A model generated the notes under the pieces. That model worked only from the letters and a program-made list of their open reading frames with translations, made no database searches and had not been told where the DNA came from. 64,000 nucleotides of DNA from Jiangella aurantiaca (lineage in GTDB: Bacteria > Actinomycetota > Actinomycetes > Jiangellales > Jiangellaceae), in the NCBI RefSeq assembly GCF_004349105.1, contig NZ_SMLB01000010.1:1-64000 (forward strand), in the 5' to 3' direction. The translations under genes were made by a program, and so were the position numbers. Of this stretch, positions 35,002 to 46,220 are shown one piece after another (position 1 is the stretch's first letter; every line of letters begins with the position of its first letter).

Positions 35002-35079
35002 GCAACCGCACAGTCCGCGCCGACCAGACGGTCGTCGCGGCACGACCCCCTGCACTGCCGCAGGACCCACCGCCGGAGG

Positions 35080-36372
35080 CTAATCGCAGGGGCGGTCCGC
35101 CCTGACGGCGTACGTGCCGGTAGTGCCCTCCCGGACCAGCCGCTCGACCGCGGACAGCAGACGGTCGACGTCGGATGCGGTGGAGCCGAGGCCGATGCTG
35201 GCTCGCAACGCACCGTCGCCGGCGCCGAGCCGGCCGAGCAGCGGGTGCGCGCAGAACCGGCCGTCACGCACCCCGATGGCGTGCTCCGCGGACAGGTATT
35301 CCGCCACCTGCCGCGCGGAGTACCCGTCGACGGTGAACGCGACCACGCCGATCGCCGAGCCGCTGTCCGGCCACAGCCGCAGCGTGCGCACGCCGTCGAT
35401 GCGGTCCAGCCCGGCCAGCAGCCGCCGGCGAAGCGCCGACTCGTGCACCTCGACGCAGCCCTCGGGCAGCGCCGCGATCGCCTCGCACGCACGCGCCAGC
35501 GCGGCCGCGCCGATGACGTTCGGCGAGCCGCCCTCGTGCCGGGCCGGCGCGGGCGCCCACCGGGTCGCCGCCGTCGTGACCTCGCGGACGGCCCCGCCGC
35601 CGGCCAGGTAGGGCGGTGCGGCGTCGAGCCAGTCGCGCCGGCCGACCAGCACGCCGGCGCCGAGCGGCGCGTAGAGCTTGTGCCCGGAGAACGCGACGTA
35701 GTCGAGCTCGCCGGCCACGACGTCGATGCGGCGGTGCGGCGCGAGCTGCGCGGCGTCGACGGCGATCCGTGCGCCATTGCGGTGCGCCAGCCCGGCCAGC
35801 GCACCGAGCGGCAACTGCTCGCCGGTCACGTTGGAGGCGCCGGTGACGGCGAGCAGCGCGGGCGGGCGCCGGGACAGCTCGACCTGGAGCCGGCTCAGGG
35901 TCTGCGCCAGCGTCGGCGCGGCCTCGACCACCCGGTGCGGCCCACGCTGCCAGGGCAGCAGGTTGGCGTGGTGCTCGAGGTCGAGGACCACCACCTCGCC
36001 GCCCTCGGGCACGCAGCCGGCCAGCAGGTTCAGCGCGTCGGTGGTGTTGCGGGCGAACACGACGACGTCGTCGGAGCGGGCGCCGACGAACCGGGCGACG
36101 GTGGCGCGGGCGTCCTCGTACCGCCGGGTCGAGAGCTGCGAGGCGTACCCGGCGCCGCGGTGCACGCTCGCGTACGTCGGCAGGATCTCGGCGACGTGGT
36201 CGGCGACGGCTCGCAGCGCCGGTGCGCTGGCGGCGTAGTCGAGGTTGACGTACCGGGCGTCGCCGCCGCCGGCGAGCGGCGCCCGCAGGTCCGCGCCGAC
36301 GACCGGCAGCAACGGCTCGGTGGGCGCGGCGGGCAGTGGGGCGTGGACGCGGGGCAGATCGGTGACGGTCAC
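35080..36372 (-). CDS. Class V aminotransferase / cysteine desulfurase-like protein under SAM-IV riboswitch
   Basis: 430 residues, fold-type I PLP enzyme. PLP lysine in FSGHKLYAPLGAG, His pair in LEHHANLLPW, substrate-binding STRRYEDAR, and NVIGAAALARACEAI. A Cys in DGRFCAHPL lies where SufS-type desulfurases carry their active Cys loop, but the surrounding residues differ, so desulfurase activity is uncertain. GTG start with CTGGAGG upstream. A SAM-IV-like RNA in the leader suggests the enzyme belongs to sulfur or methionine metabolism and is turned down when S-adenosylmethionine is abundant (inference). It is alone, not in a suf operon. Confidence 0.85.
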   Translation of the reverse strand: MTVTDLPRVHAPLPAAPTEPLLPVVGADLRAPLAGGGDARYVNLDYAASAPALRAVADHVAEILPTYASVHRGAGYASQLSTRRYEDARATVARFVGARSDDVVVFARNTTDALNLLAGCVPEGGEVVVLDLEHHANLLPWQRGPHRVVEAAPTLAQTLSRLQVELSRRPPALLAVTGASNVTGEQLPLGALAGLAHRNGARIAVDAAQLAPHRRIDVVAGELDYVAFSGHKLYAPLGAGVLVGRRDWLDAAPPYLAGGGAVREVTTAATRWAPAPARHEGGSPNVIGAAALARACEAIAALPEGCVEVHESALRRRLLAGLDRIDGVRTLRLWPDSGSAIGVVAFTVDGYSARQVAEYLSAEHAIGVRDGRFCAHPLLGRLGAGDGALRASIGLGSTASDVDRLLSAVERLVREGTTGTYAVRADRPCD

Positions 36373-36385
36373 AGGTCCTCCAGGT

Positions 36386-36517
36386 CTCCGGGACCCGGGC
36401 CACGGGTCCGCGCTTGCCGGCTCGGGGTCGAGCCGGCCAGGTCGTCACCCGGGGCACCCCACCGCGGAGGAGGGTTGCCGGCCAGCGAGCCGGGGCTTGG
36501 CACTGGCACTCATGACC
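36386..36517 (-). promoter_or_regulatory. SAM-IV riboswitch
   Basis: Read leftward, the leader starts with GGTCATGAGTGCCAG, continues AAGCCCCGGCTCGCTGG, CCGGCAACCCTCC, GCGGTGGGGTGCCCCGGG, TGACGACC and closes with GGCAAGCGCGGACCC, matching the SAM-I/SAM-IV core and the 3' pseudoknot region characteristic of actinobacterial SAM-IV elements. The outer stem is GGTCAT(G)/(TG)ACGACC. The element ends 13 bases before the GTG, so sequestering the GGAGG is a possible mechanism. Identified from memory of the consensus, not by model search. Confidence 0.85.
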
Positions 36518-36675
36518 TCGACGGCGAGCCTAACGGGCCGAGCGGCTGAGCGTCCACGTTTCGAGCCGGATCGTCCCGCATCGTGAGAATCACCCGGCGC
36601 GGCGGACCGGCTCGCGGCGGCCCGGCCCGGCGCGGCAGAATGCCGGAGACGTCCTGCCGAAGAGAGTGGAACCAC

Positions 36676-39012
<2,337 letters not shown>

Positions 39013-39020
39013 CCCAGCCC

Positions 39021-39596
39021 TCAGGGGCGGGTGCCGAGCTTGGGGTCGAACCCCGTCACCCAGAACACCCCGTGCTCGGCGTCGTAGCCGTGGATCATCG
39101 CGGTGTTGCCCGGGCGCAGCTCCTCGATGCCGTCGTGGCGCACCTCGATGACGACGGGCGCGCCGTCGGCGCCGGTGATTTCGGCCTGGCCGGCGTCGGG
39201 GCCGACCTCGCCGGTGCGCACGACGCAGATGCTTCCGACCAGGCGGGCCGGATCGGCCGGCCCGGCGGGTCGCAGCGCGCGGCGGATCGGCCAGGCCAGC
39301 AGCGCGGTACCCAGCGCGGCGGCGGCCAGCGCCAGCACGACGATGACCACGGACGCCACCACGCCCGGCGGACGCACCGCGACGTCGCGGCCGTGCAGCG
39401 TGCCGGCCAGCGCCGCCAGCCAGCTGAGCAGGATGAACACCGATCCCGTCACGTTCAGCGGCACGCCGTCGCCGGCCACGGGCGAGGTACCTCCGACCAT
39501 CACCAGCAGCCAGTAGGCGAGCACGGCGACGGTGAGGAACGTGAACGGCACCACCGGGAACGTCATGGCGGCGTCGAAGAGATCGTTGAGCGCCAC
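39021..39596 (-). CDS. Membrane protein with C-terminal OB-like domain
   Basis: 191 residues from GTG 39596, chosen for the GGAAGG 7 bases upstream. Three hydrophobic helices (FPVVPFTFLTVAVLAYWLLVM; GSVFILLSWLAALAG; VVASVVIVVLALAAAALGTALLAW) followed by a soluble C-terminal part (LVGSICVVRTGEVGPDAGQAEI then VVIEVRHDG and GNTAMIHGYDAEHGVFWV) that looks like an NfeD/YqiJ-type OB fold. NfeD/YqiJ proteins usually stand beside flotillin genes; none is here. Exact role unknown. Confidence 0.7.
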   Translation of the reverse strand: MALNDLFDAAMTFPVVPFTFLTVAVLAYWLLVMVGGTSPVAGDGVPLNVTGSVFILLSWLAALAGTLHGRDVAVRPPGVVASVVIVVLALAAAALGTALLAWPIRRALRPAGPADPARLVGSICVVRTGEVGPDAGQAEITGADGAPVVIEVRHDGIEELRPGNTAMIHGYDAEHGVFWVTGFDPKLGTRP

Positions 39597-39698
39597 CGTC
39601 CAGCCTTCCGAACACACAGGTGGTCGTCGTGACTATAGCGCCGCGGCCGTCCGGCACACCGGGGATTTTCCGTAGCCGTCTAGGGTCGACCCGTGGAG

Positions 39699-39796
39699 GG
39701 CCAGGCACACCGGCGGCGACTGGGGGCCGGAGGCTCCCACGAGTCGTCGGTCGAGGGCGTGAGGCGATCGGAGCGAGTGACGGCCGGTGCCTGGCC
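39699..39796 (+). ncRNA. Candidate structured RNA leader upstream of the alcohol dehydrogenase
   Basis: On the plus strand GGCCAGGCAC (39699-39708) pairs with GTGCCTGGCC (39787-39796), extended by CGGC/GCCG after a 2-base bulge. Inside, GGCGACT (39715-39721) pairs with AGTCGTC (39742-39748) and stacks on GGGGGCC/GGCTCCC (39722-39728/39732-39738). A third stem is GGTCG (39749-39753) with CGATC (39765-39769). A TAGGGT at 39681 could be a -10. The fold ends 19 bases before the GTG. No known class recognised. Confidence 0.45.
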
Positions 39797-39815
39797 GGAG
39801 CATTGAGAGGTTGCC

Positions 39816-40874
39816 GTGCGCGCGATGGTGTACGAGAGATTTCGCGAACGGCCGGTCGTCCGCGACGTCCCCGCACCGGCCTGTCCGCCCGGCGGCGCCG
39901 TCATCCGGGTCGAGGCGACCGGCCTGTGCCGCAGCGACTGGCACGGCTGGATGGGCCACGACGACGATATCGAGGTGCCGCACGTGCCCGGGCACGAGCT
40001 GGCCGGCGTGCTGGAGGAGGTGGCGCCGGACGTCGCCGGCTGGCGGCCGGGCGAGCGGGTCACCGTCCCGTTCGTCTGCGCCTGTGGCGAGTGCGAGCAG
40101 TGCCGGGCCGGCGACCACCAGGTCTGCGAGCGCCAGACGCAGCCGGGCTTCACCCACTGGGGCTCGTTCGCCGAGTACGTGGCGATCGAGCACGCCGCGG
40201 TCAACCTGGTCCGGCTGCCCGACTCCGTCGACGCCGCCACCGCGGCCGGGCTGGGCTGCCGGTTCGCGACGGCATACCGCGCCGTCGTACAGCAGGGCCG
40301 GGTCGCCGCCGGCGAGTTCATGGCGGTGCACGGCTGCGGCGGGCTGGGGCTGTCCGCCGTCATGATCGCCGCGGCGCACGGGGCACGGGTGGTCGCGGTC
40401 GACGTGGCCGCACCGGCGCTGGAGCTGGCCCGTACCGCCGGCGCCGCGGTCACCGTCGACGCGAGCGGCGGGACCGATGTCGTGGCGGCCGTCCGCGACG
40501 CCACCGGAGGCGGAGCGCACCTCTCGCTCGACGCGCTGGGCAGCACGACGACGTTCCAGAACTCGGTGGGCGGGCTGCGCCGGCGCGGCCGGCACGTCCA
40601 GGCCGGGCTGCTGCTGGCCGAGCACGCGACCCAGGCGGTGGCGATGGGCCCGGTGGTCGGGACGGAGCTGGAGCTGCTGGGCAGCCACGGCATGGCGGCG
40701 CACCACTACCCCGCGATGCTGGCCGAGATCGCCGCCGGGACGCTCCGTCCGGAGCTGCTGCTCGGCCGCGAGCTGAGCCTGGAGCAGGGCGTGGACGCGC
40801 TGCTGGCGATGTCCGGCGGCTCGCCGACGGGCGTGACGATCCTTCGGCCGAACGGACCTGTCGCCGATTGCTGA
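39816..40874 (+). CDS. Zinc-dependent alcohol dehydrogenase (MDR family)
   Basis: 352 residues, GTG start. Catalytic zinc ligands Cys38 (GLCRSDWHGW), His60-Glu61 (PGHE) and Cys148 (GLGCRF), structural zinc cysteines 90, 93, 96 and 104 (CGECEQCRAGDHQVC), and Rossmann motif GCGGLGLSAV for NAD(P). The SDWHGW variant and GFTHWGSFAEY place it with medium-chain dehydrogenases acting on primary alcohols, sugar alcohols or formaldehyde-like substrates. Substrate unknown. It follows a highly structured leader, which may set its expression. The DUF1906 gene begins 9 bases after its stop. Confidence 0.9.
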   Translation: MRAMVYERFRERPVVRDVPAPACPPGGAVIRVEATGLCRSDWHGWMGHDDDIEVPHVPGHELAGVLEEVAPDVAGWRPGERVTVPFVCACGECEQCRAGDHQVCERQTQPGFTHWGSFAEYVAIEHAAVNLVRLPDSVDAATAAGLGCRFATAYRAVVQQGRVAAGEFMAVHGCGGLGLSAVMIAAAHGARVVAVDVAAPALELARTAGAAVTVDASGGTDVVAAVRDATGGGAHLSLDALGSTTTFQNSVGGLRRRGRHVQAGLLLAEHATQAVAMGPVVGTELELLGSHGMAAHHYPAMLAEIAAGTLRPELLLGRELSLEQGVDALLAMSGGSPTGVTILRPNGPVADC

Positions 40875-40883
40875 CGCAATGAT

Positions 40884-41720
40884 ATGACTGTCTCCATGAC
40901 CCGGAGACGACAGTCGGTCATCACCGCCGCCTTCCTGTTCGCCGCCACCTCCGTCGCCGCCACCGCCCCGGTGAGCGCCACCGACGCGCCGCTCCCGGAA
41001 TCCACCATCGCCACCGGCCTCGGCTTCGACACCTGCACCGCGCCGTCGGTCGCCGCGCTGGACGCGTGGTGGGGCACATCGCCGTACACCACGGTCAACA
41101 TCTACTTCGGCGGCATCAACCGCGGCTGCCGCCAGCCGAATCTGACGCCGTCGTGGGTGCAGGCGGTGAGCGGCATGGGCTGGGGCCTGCTGCCGACGTA
41201 CATGGGCCACCAGCCGAGCTGCATCCTCGGCACCAAGGAGCACCGGTTCACCGAGGCCGACGCCACCGCCGTCGGCACCGCGAACGCGCAGGACGCCATC
41301 GCGCAGGCGCGGCACCTCGGCCTGCTGCCGGGCAGCGCGCTGTACGCCGACGTCGAGCACTACGACCGCCGCGACACCTCCTGCGTCACGGCGGTCCGCC
41401 GCTACGTGTCCGCCTGGACGACGACGCTGCACGACGCCGGCTACCTGGCCGGGGTGTACGTGCATCAGGACTCGGGTCTGCGCGACCTGTCCGCCGTCTA
41501 CGACTCCCCCGACTACGCCCGCCCGGACGCCGTCTGGATGGCGCGGTGGGACGGCAACCCGGCGCTCACCGGCTGGCCGACGGCGCCGGACAGCCAGTGG
41601 GCGAACCACCAGCGAGCCAAGCAGTATCTCGGCGATCACGACGAGACCCACGGCGGCGTCACATTGACCATCGACAGCGACTCCCTGGACGCTCCCGTCG
41701 CCACGGTTGCAGATCGATAA
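40884..41720 (+). CDS. Secreted DUF1906 (Rv2525c-like, glycoside hydrolase-like) protein
   Basis: 278 residues. Export signal [22 protein letters not shown] (twin Arg may be Tat). The mature part is a single DUF1906 domain: [61 protein letters not shown]. The Asp and Glu residues in DTC and DVEHYD occupy the positions proposed as catalytic in Rv2525c-type TIM barrels. Such proteins act in or on the cell wall. Second copy of this gene follows; the identity between them is high over the full domain. Confidence 0.88.
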   Translation: MTVSMTRRRQSVITAAFLFAATSVAATAPVSATDAPLPESTIATGLGFDTCTAPSVAALDAWWGTSPYTTVNIYFGGINRGCRQPNLTPSWVQAVSGMGWGLLPTYMGHQPSCILGTKEHRFTEADATAVGTANAQDAIAQARHLGLLPGSALYADVEHYDRRDTSCVTAVRRYVSAWTTTLHDAGYLAGVYVHQDSGLRDLSAVYDSPDYARPDAVWMARWDGNPALTGWPTAPDSQWANHQRAKQYLGDHDETHGGVTLTIDSDSLDAPVATVADR

Positions 41721-41788
41721 CTTCGACGAAGCCCCTGTTCACAGCCGGTTTGCGGGAGCACACTCGAAGCGGAGTACAGGGGGTCACC

Positions 41789-43114
41789 ATGAGCCGCTGG
41801 TCGGGCACAGTCAGCAGAGCGGCCGCGGTCGCCATCGGCGCGGTCCTCGTGGTCGCCACACTCACCACGCCGGCCGGCGGCTATCCGGCCACGCCGGGGA
41901 ACTACCCGAGCGGGTCGTCGGCCACCATCGCCACCGGACGCGGCTTCGACACGTGCACCGCTCCGTCGCTGGCCGCCCTGCAGGCCTGGCGTGCGTCGTC
42001 GTACCGCACGGTCAACATCTACTTCGGCGGCGTGAACCGCGGCTGTACTCAACCCAACCTGACCGCCGCCTGGGTCCGCGACGCCACCGCGGCCGGCTGG
42101 AAGCTGCTCCCGACGTACTTCGGCCGCCAGCCGTTCTGCATGTTCGGCACGAAGCCGCACCGGTACACCGCGGGCACCGCGGGCTCGTACGCCGCCCAGG
42201 AAGCCCAGGACGCCGTGGCGAAGGCCCGTGCGCTGGGGGTGCTGCCCGGCAGTGCCCTCTACGCCGACGTCGAGCACTACGACCGCACCAACGCCGACTG
42301 CGTCCTCGCCGTCCGCCGCTACGTCTCGAACTGGACGGTTACGGTGCACCAGGCCGGATACCTCGCCGGCGTCTACGTTCACCAGGACTCCGGCCTGGCC
42401 GACCTGTCCGCGTCCTACAGCTCCGCCAGCTGGGCCCGGCCGGACGCCGTCTGGATGGCGCGCTGGGACGGCAATCCCGCGCTCACCGGCTGGCCGACCG
42501 CGCCGAACACCCAGTGGGCCAACCACCAGCGCGCGAAGCAGTACCGCGGCGACCACACCGAGACGTGGGGCGGCGTCACGCTGAACATCGACAGCGACGC
42601 GCTCGACGCCCCGGTGGCGACCGTCGCGCGGAACTTCCGGGTCACCAGCACGACCGCGCTCAACGCGCGTACCGGGCCGTCGACCGCCTACCCGGTGACA
42701 CGCAGCATCGCCCCCGGCGCGACAGTCGCGGTGATCTGCCAGGGGCACGGCCAGCAGGTCGGCACCAGCGCGGTGTGGGATCGGCTGACCGACGGCAGCT
42801 GGGTGGCCGACTACTACATCTCGACGCCGTCGAACACCACCTTCTCCAGCATCCTGCCGCGGTGCACCTATCCCGGTCAGGTGACGAGCACGACGCCGCT
42901 GACGGCGCGCGTCGGGCCGGGCACGAACTACGCGGCCACCGGCGCACCCCTGCAGCCCGGCGCCTTGGCGTACGTCATGTGCCAGTCCCTCGGCTCGCTG
43001 GTGGGCACCAGCCGAGTCTGGAACCGGCTGCACGACGGACGCTGGGTCACGGACTACTACGTGGGCAACCAGTCCGCACACACCTGGAGCGCGCCCGTGC
43101 CGCGCTGCCCGTGA
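41789..43114 (+). CDS. Secreted DUF1906 protein with two SH3-like wall-binding repeats
   Basis: 441 residues from ATG 41789 with CAGGGGG upstream. Signal peptide, DUF1906 domain nearly the same as the preceding gene ([48 protein letters not shown]), then two bacterial SH3-like repeats ([17 protein letters not shown] and [17 protein letters not shown], each ending in V(A/T)DYY(I/V)). The repeats likely bind peptidoglycan. The tandem arrangement shows a duplication in which only the second copy has the binding tail. Confidence 0.9.
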   Translation: MSRWSGTVSRAAAVAIGAVLVVATLTTPAGGYPATPGNYPSGSSATIATGRGFDTCTAPSLAALQAWRASSYRTVNIYFGGVNRGCTQPNLTAAWVRDATAAGWKLLPTYFGRQPFCMFGTKPHRYTAGTAGSYAAQEAQDAVAKARALGVLPGSALYADVEHYDRTNADCVLAVRRYVSNWTVTVHQAGYLAGVYVHQDSGLADLSASYSSASWARPDAVWMARWDGNPALTGWPTAPNTQWANHQRAKQYRGDHTETWGGVTLNIDSDALDAPVATVARNFRVTSTTALNARTGPSTAYPVTRSIAPGATVAVICQGHGQQVGTSAVWDRLTDGSWVADYYISTPSNTTFSSILPRCTYPGQVTSTTPLTARVGPGTNYAATGAPLQPGALAYVMCQSLGSLVGTSRVWNRLHDGRWVTDYYVGNQSAHTWSAPVPRCP

Positions 43115-43214
43115 GACGAGACGGCGGCGGCTCTGCCCGGTTCGGGCGGCGGACGTCCTGCCCTGCCTCTACGCTTCTGCTGCCAGGCGTTCGTCGTCAC
43201 AGGAAGGTTCATCG

Positions 43215-43400
43215 ATGGCAGGGAAGTTCGAGCTCTACAAGGACAAGTCCGAGCAGTACCGCTTCCGCCTGAAGGCAGGCAACGGTGAGGTCATCGCCGT
43301 CGGCGAGGCATACACCAGCAAGAGCGGCGCTCTGAACGGCATCGACTCGATCCGCCGCAACGCGGCCGACGCGGTGATCGACGACCAGACCGACGACTGA
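43215..43400 (+). CDS. YegP family (DUF1508) small protein
   Basis: 61 residues. GKFELYKDKSEQYRFRLKAGNGEVIAVGEAYTSKSGALNGIDSIRRNA is the DUF1508/YegP module in full; E. coli YegP has two such repeats, this has one. Function unknown; fold is a small beta-sheet with one helix. A GGAAGG is present upstream (about 43201-43206), followed downstream by a strong GC hairpin. Confidence 0.92.
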   Translation: MAGKFELYKDKSEQYRFRLKAGNGEVIAVGEAYTSKSGALNGIDSIRRNAADAVIDDQTDD

Positions 43401-43418
43401 CGTCCGGACGTCTCGAGC

Positions 43419-43447
43419 GCCCCGGCCCGCCGCGTGCGGGCCGGGGC
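43419..43447 (+). terminator. Strong hairpin terminator after the yegP-like gene
   Basis: GCCCCGGCCCGC (43419-43430), loop CGCGT, GCGGGCCGGGGC (43436-43447): 12 perfect pairs starting 18 bases after the stop at 43400. Confidence 0.75.
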
Positions 43448-43471
43448 TCCGGTCGTCTAGCGTCAGGGCGC

Positions 43472-43849
43472 ATGGCAGCGCTGAGCGAGATCGTCATCGA
43501 CTGCGAACACGCGCCGAGCCTGGCCCGGTTCTGGGCCGCGGTGCTCGACGACTACGACGTCCTGCCCTACGACGCCGCCGAGATCGAACGGCTGGCGGCG
43601 CTCGGCCTCACCCCGGAGACCGACCCGACCGTGGCGGTCGGCGGTCCCGGCCCGACGCTGTACTTCCAGCAGGTGCCCGAGCGCAAGACGGTGAAGAACC
43701 GGGTGCACCTCGACGTCGAGGCGGCCGACCGGCGGGCCGAGGTGGACCGCCTGGTCGCCCTCGGGGCCAGCGTGCACAGCGTCCAGGAACGGTGGACGGT
43801 GCTGCTCGACCCCGAGGGCAACGAGTTCTGCGTCGCGCAGTCCGGCTGA
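43472..43849 (+). CDS. VOC family protein (glyoxalase-like)
   Basis: 125 residues of the VOC/glyoxalase-like family common in actinobacteria: ALSEIVIDCEHAPSLARFWAAVL at the start, TLYFQQVPERKTVKNRVHLDVEA in the middle (RVHLDV pattern), and VLLDPEGNEFCVAQ at the end. Metal ligands: His in RVHLD and Glu in GNEFCV fit two sites of the VOC set. Enzymatic role not assigned. Convergent with the FtsX gene, stop codons 4 bases apart. Confidence 0.88.
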   Translation: MAALSEIVIDCEHAPSLARFWAAVLDDYDVLPYDAAEIERLAALGLTPETDPTVAVGGPGPTLYFQQVPERKTVKNRVHLDVEAADRRAEVDRLVALGASVHSVQERWTVLLDPEGNEFCVAQSG

Positions 43850-43853
43850 CAGC

Positions 43854-46103
43854 TCAGTCCGCCGTGGCAGCCGCCTGGGCCGCCCGCTGCCGCAGCACCT
43901 GCCAGGCCGGCAGCAGCGTCGCCGTTATCGTGAGACCCAGCGCGACGGCCACCACGCCCAGGTAGATCAGCGGCGAGCCCGACGGCGTCAGCTGGTCGGC
44001 CCGCGCGAGGCTGAACGGGACCAGCGTCGCGACCGACGCGAGCGTTCCGAGCACGATGCCGACGGCAGCCACCAGCACGCCCTCGGCGCCGACCATCCGC
44101 AGCACCTGGGCGCGGGTGGCGCCGGTCAGCCGCTGCAGCCCGAACTCGCGCCGCCGCGCGCCGGTGCTGGACGACAGCACGTTGATCACCGAGATCGCGG
44201 CGTACGCGACGATCATGATGACGACGGTGTAGTTGGCGAACGCCAGCGTGCGCTGCTGGTCGCCGTAGTCGTCGAAGAGCGCCGCGCGGTCGGCGACGGC
44301 CAGCCCGGGTGTCGCCGCGGCCAGGCCGCGCAGCTCGCCCACGACGGCGCCGGCGGTCGCGTCGTCGTCGGCCGCCACCAGGATCTCGTGCACCCCACCG
44401 GCGGTCGTGTGCGGCGCCAGCAGGTCCGCCGGGAGCAGCAGCGTGTCGTAGTCGGCGGCGGCGTCGAACGTCGCGGCCACCCGCACCGTCGCCGTCGCAC
44501 CGTCGCCCAGCCGCAGCGTCAGCTCGTCGCCGATCCCGACCCCGAGCGACCGCGCGTGGTCCGCGGCCAGCGCGACGGTGTCGCCGGTGAGGTCGGTCAG
44601 CGCGCCGTCCACGGTCGTGACCGGGGTGGTCGCGGCCGCACCGGTGGCCGTGACGCCCTGCAGCGTCCAGCCCTCGTCGCTCTGGGAGTCGTCGTGCGGC
44701 GACTCGACGAAGCCGGCGCTGCGCACCAGCTCCGAGGCACCGCCCACGCCGGGGAGGGCAGCGATCCGGTCGACCAGCTCCGGGCCGGCGGGCGCGGACG
44801 ACGTCACGACGGCGTCGGCGACCAGCCCGCGGGTGAACGTGTCGCGGTTGACCGCGTCCTCGGTCGCCTGCAGGTAGAGCGTGCCGGTGGCGATGCCGGT
44901 GAGCATGATGATCGGCGTGACGACGGCGGCCGTGCGGGCCGTGCGGCCGCGGGCGTTGAGCACCGCCAGGTGCCCGGAGACCCCGGCCACTGCCCGCACC
45001 GGCCACTGCAGCCCCGCGGTCATGGCGCGGGTCAGCGCGGGGCTGAGCAGCGCCAGCCCGATGGCCCACAGGAACACGGCGGGGCCGGCCGTGCTCGACG
45101 TGAGCGGTCCGCTCATCACCGTCACGGTCACCACGCCCAGCGCGATGCCGCCGCTCAGCGCCAGCAGACCGAACAGCCAGCGCCACGGGCTCATCGTCCG
45201 GGCGTCGAGGTCGGCCTCGGCCAGCGCCTGTACGGGCCGGACGGCGGCGGCCCGGCGGCCGGCGATCAGCGCCCCGCCCACCGCCGCGATGAGCGCCGCG
45301 CCCACCGCCGTCACGACCGGGATCCAGCCCTGCCGGAACTCCACCCCGGCCGGCACCACACCGGCGTCGGTCATCCGCTGGAACAGGAACTCGCCCAGGT
45401 ACCGACCGGGGATCAGCGCGAGCGCGGTCGCGACCACGGACAGTGGCAGCGTCTCGCCGAGCACCATCCGCCGCAGCTGACCCGGCGTCGCGCCGGTCGC
45501 CCGCAGCAGCGCCAGCTCGCGGCCGCGCTGCTGGATGGACAGCGCCAGCATCGACGCCACGCCGAACATCGAGACCATCGTTGCCCAGCCGCCGAACACC
45601 CCGGCCAGCGAGATCAGGTCCTCGCTGCTGGCCCTGGCCTCGTGCAGCTCGGCCAGGCCGCGGTCGTCGCCGGTGAGCGTCGTCGTGGCCGTGCCGTCGA
45701 GCGCGGCGTCGATGCGCCCTCGCAGCTCGCCGGCGCTGACGCCCGGCGCGGCCGTCACCGCGATCGCGTCGACCGTTCCGGACGGCGCCGGCTCGTCCAG
45801 CACGCGTCCATCGGCCGTGGCCACGCCGTCGACGGCGGCGACCGTCGCGACCAGGTCGTCGTCGACGCGCACCCGCTCGGGCAGCACCGCCAACTCATCG
45901 GTGCGGGGAATGTCGTAGCGCTGCTCCCCCGCGACGACCACGTCCGCGCCGGCAAGCTGTTGCGGCGGCACCGCGGTACGGATGCCGGTCTCCATCAGCC
46001 CGCCGCAGGCCATCACGATCGCGGCGCCGAGCACCATCGCCACGAACGCCGCCACGAAGGCACCCTTGCGATATCGCAGGGTTCGTACCGCCAGACCGAA
46101 CAT
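43854..46103 (-). CDS. FtsX/MacB-type ABC permease without adjacent ATPase
   Basis: 749 residues. Membrane helix at the N-terminus (GAFVAAFVAMVLGAAIVMACGG), an extracellular domain, three helices (GWATMVSMFGVASMLALSIQQRGRELALLRATGATPGQLRRM, the FtsX core), a middle set of helices, a second extracellular domain and another FtsX core (LQRLTGATRAQVLRMVGAEG). This double-FtsX plan is the LolE/MacB-like exporter permease type, normally paired with an ATPase gene. No ABC ATPase is found on either side here. Substrate unknown. Confidence 0.88.
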   Translation of the reverse strand: MFGLAVRTLRYRKGAFVAAFVAMVLGAAIVMACGGLMETGIRTAVPPQQLAGADVVVAGEQRYDIPRTDELAVLPERVRVDDDLVATVAAVDGVATADGRVLDEPAPSGTVDAIAVTAAPGVSAGELRGRIDAALDGTATTTLTGDDRGLAELHEARASSEDLISLAGVFGGWATMVSMFGVASMLALSIQQRGRELALLRATGATPGQLRRMVLGETLPLSVVATALALIPGRYLGEFLFQRMTDAGVVPAGVEFRQGWIPVVTAVGAALIAAVGGALIAGRRAAAVRPVQALAEADLDARTMSPWRWLFGLLALSGGIALGVVTVTVMSGPLTSSTAGPAVFLWAIGLALLSPALTRAMTAGLQWPVRAVAGVSGHLAVLNARGRTARTAAVVTPIIMLTGIATGTLYLQATEDAVNRDTFTRGLVADAVVTSSAPAGPELVDRIAALPGVGGASELVRSAGFVESPHDDSQSDEGWTLQGVTATGAAATTPVTTVDGALTDLTGDTVALAADHARSLGVGIGDELTLRLGDGATATVRVAATFDAAADYDTLLLPADLLAPHTTAGGVHEILVAADDDATAGAVVGELRGLAAATPGLAVADRAALFDDYGDQQRTLAFANYTVVIMIVAYAAISVINVLSSSTGARRREFGLQRLTGATRAQVLRMVGAEGVLVAAVGIVLGTLASVATLVPFSLARADQLTPSGSPLIYLGVVAVALGLTITATLLPAWQVLRQRAAQAAATAD

Positions 46104-46220
46104 CGGTTGCTCCCGAGGACACGTCGCGCCGGGTGCGCGACCTCGGAACCGACGCTACGGAGCCCACGGCGCCGCCCCCATGGCGGTGACCGGCCGCTTC
46201 AGCCGGGGGACAGCCCCACC

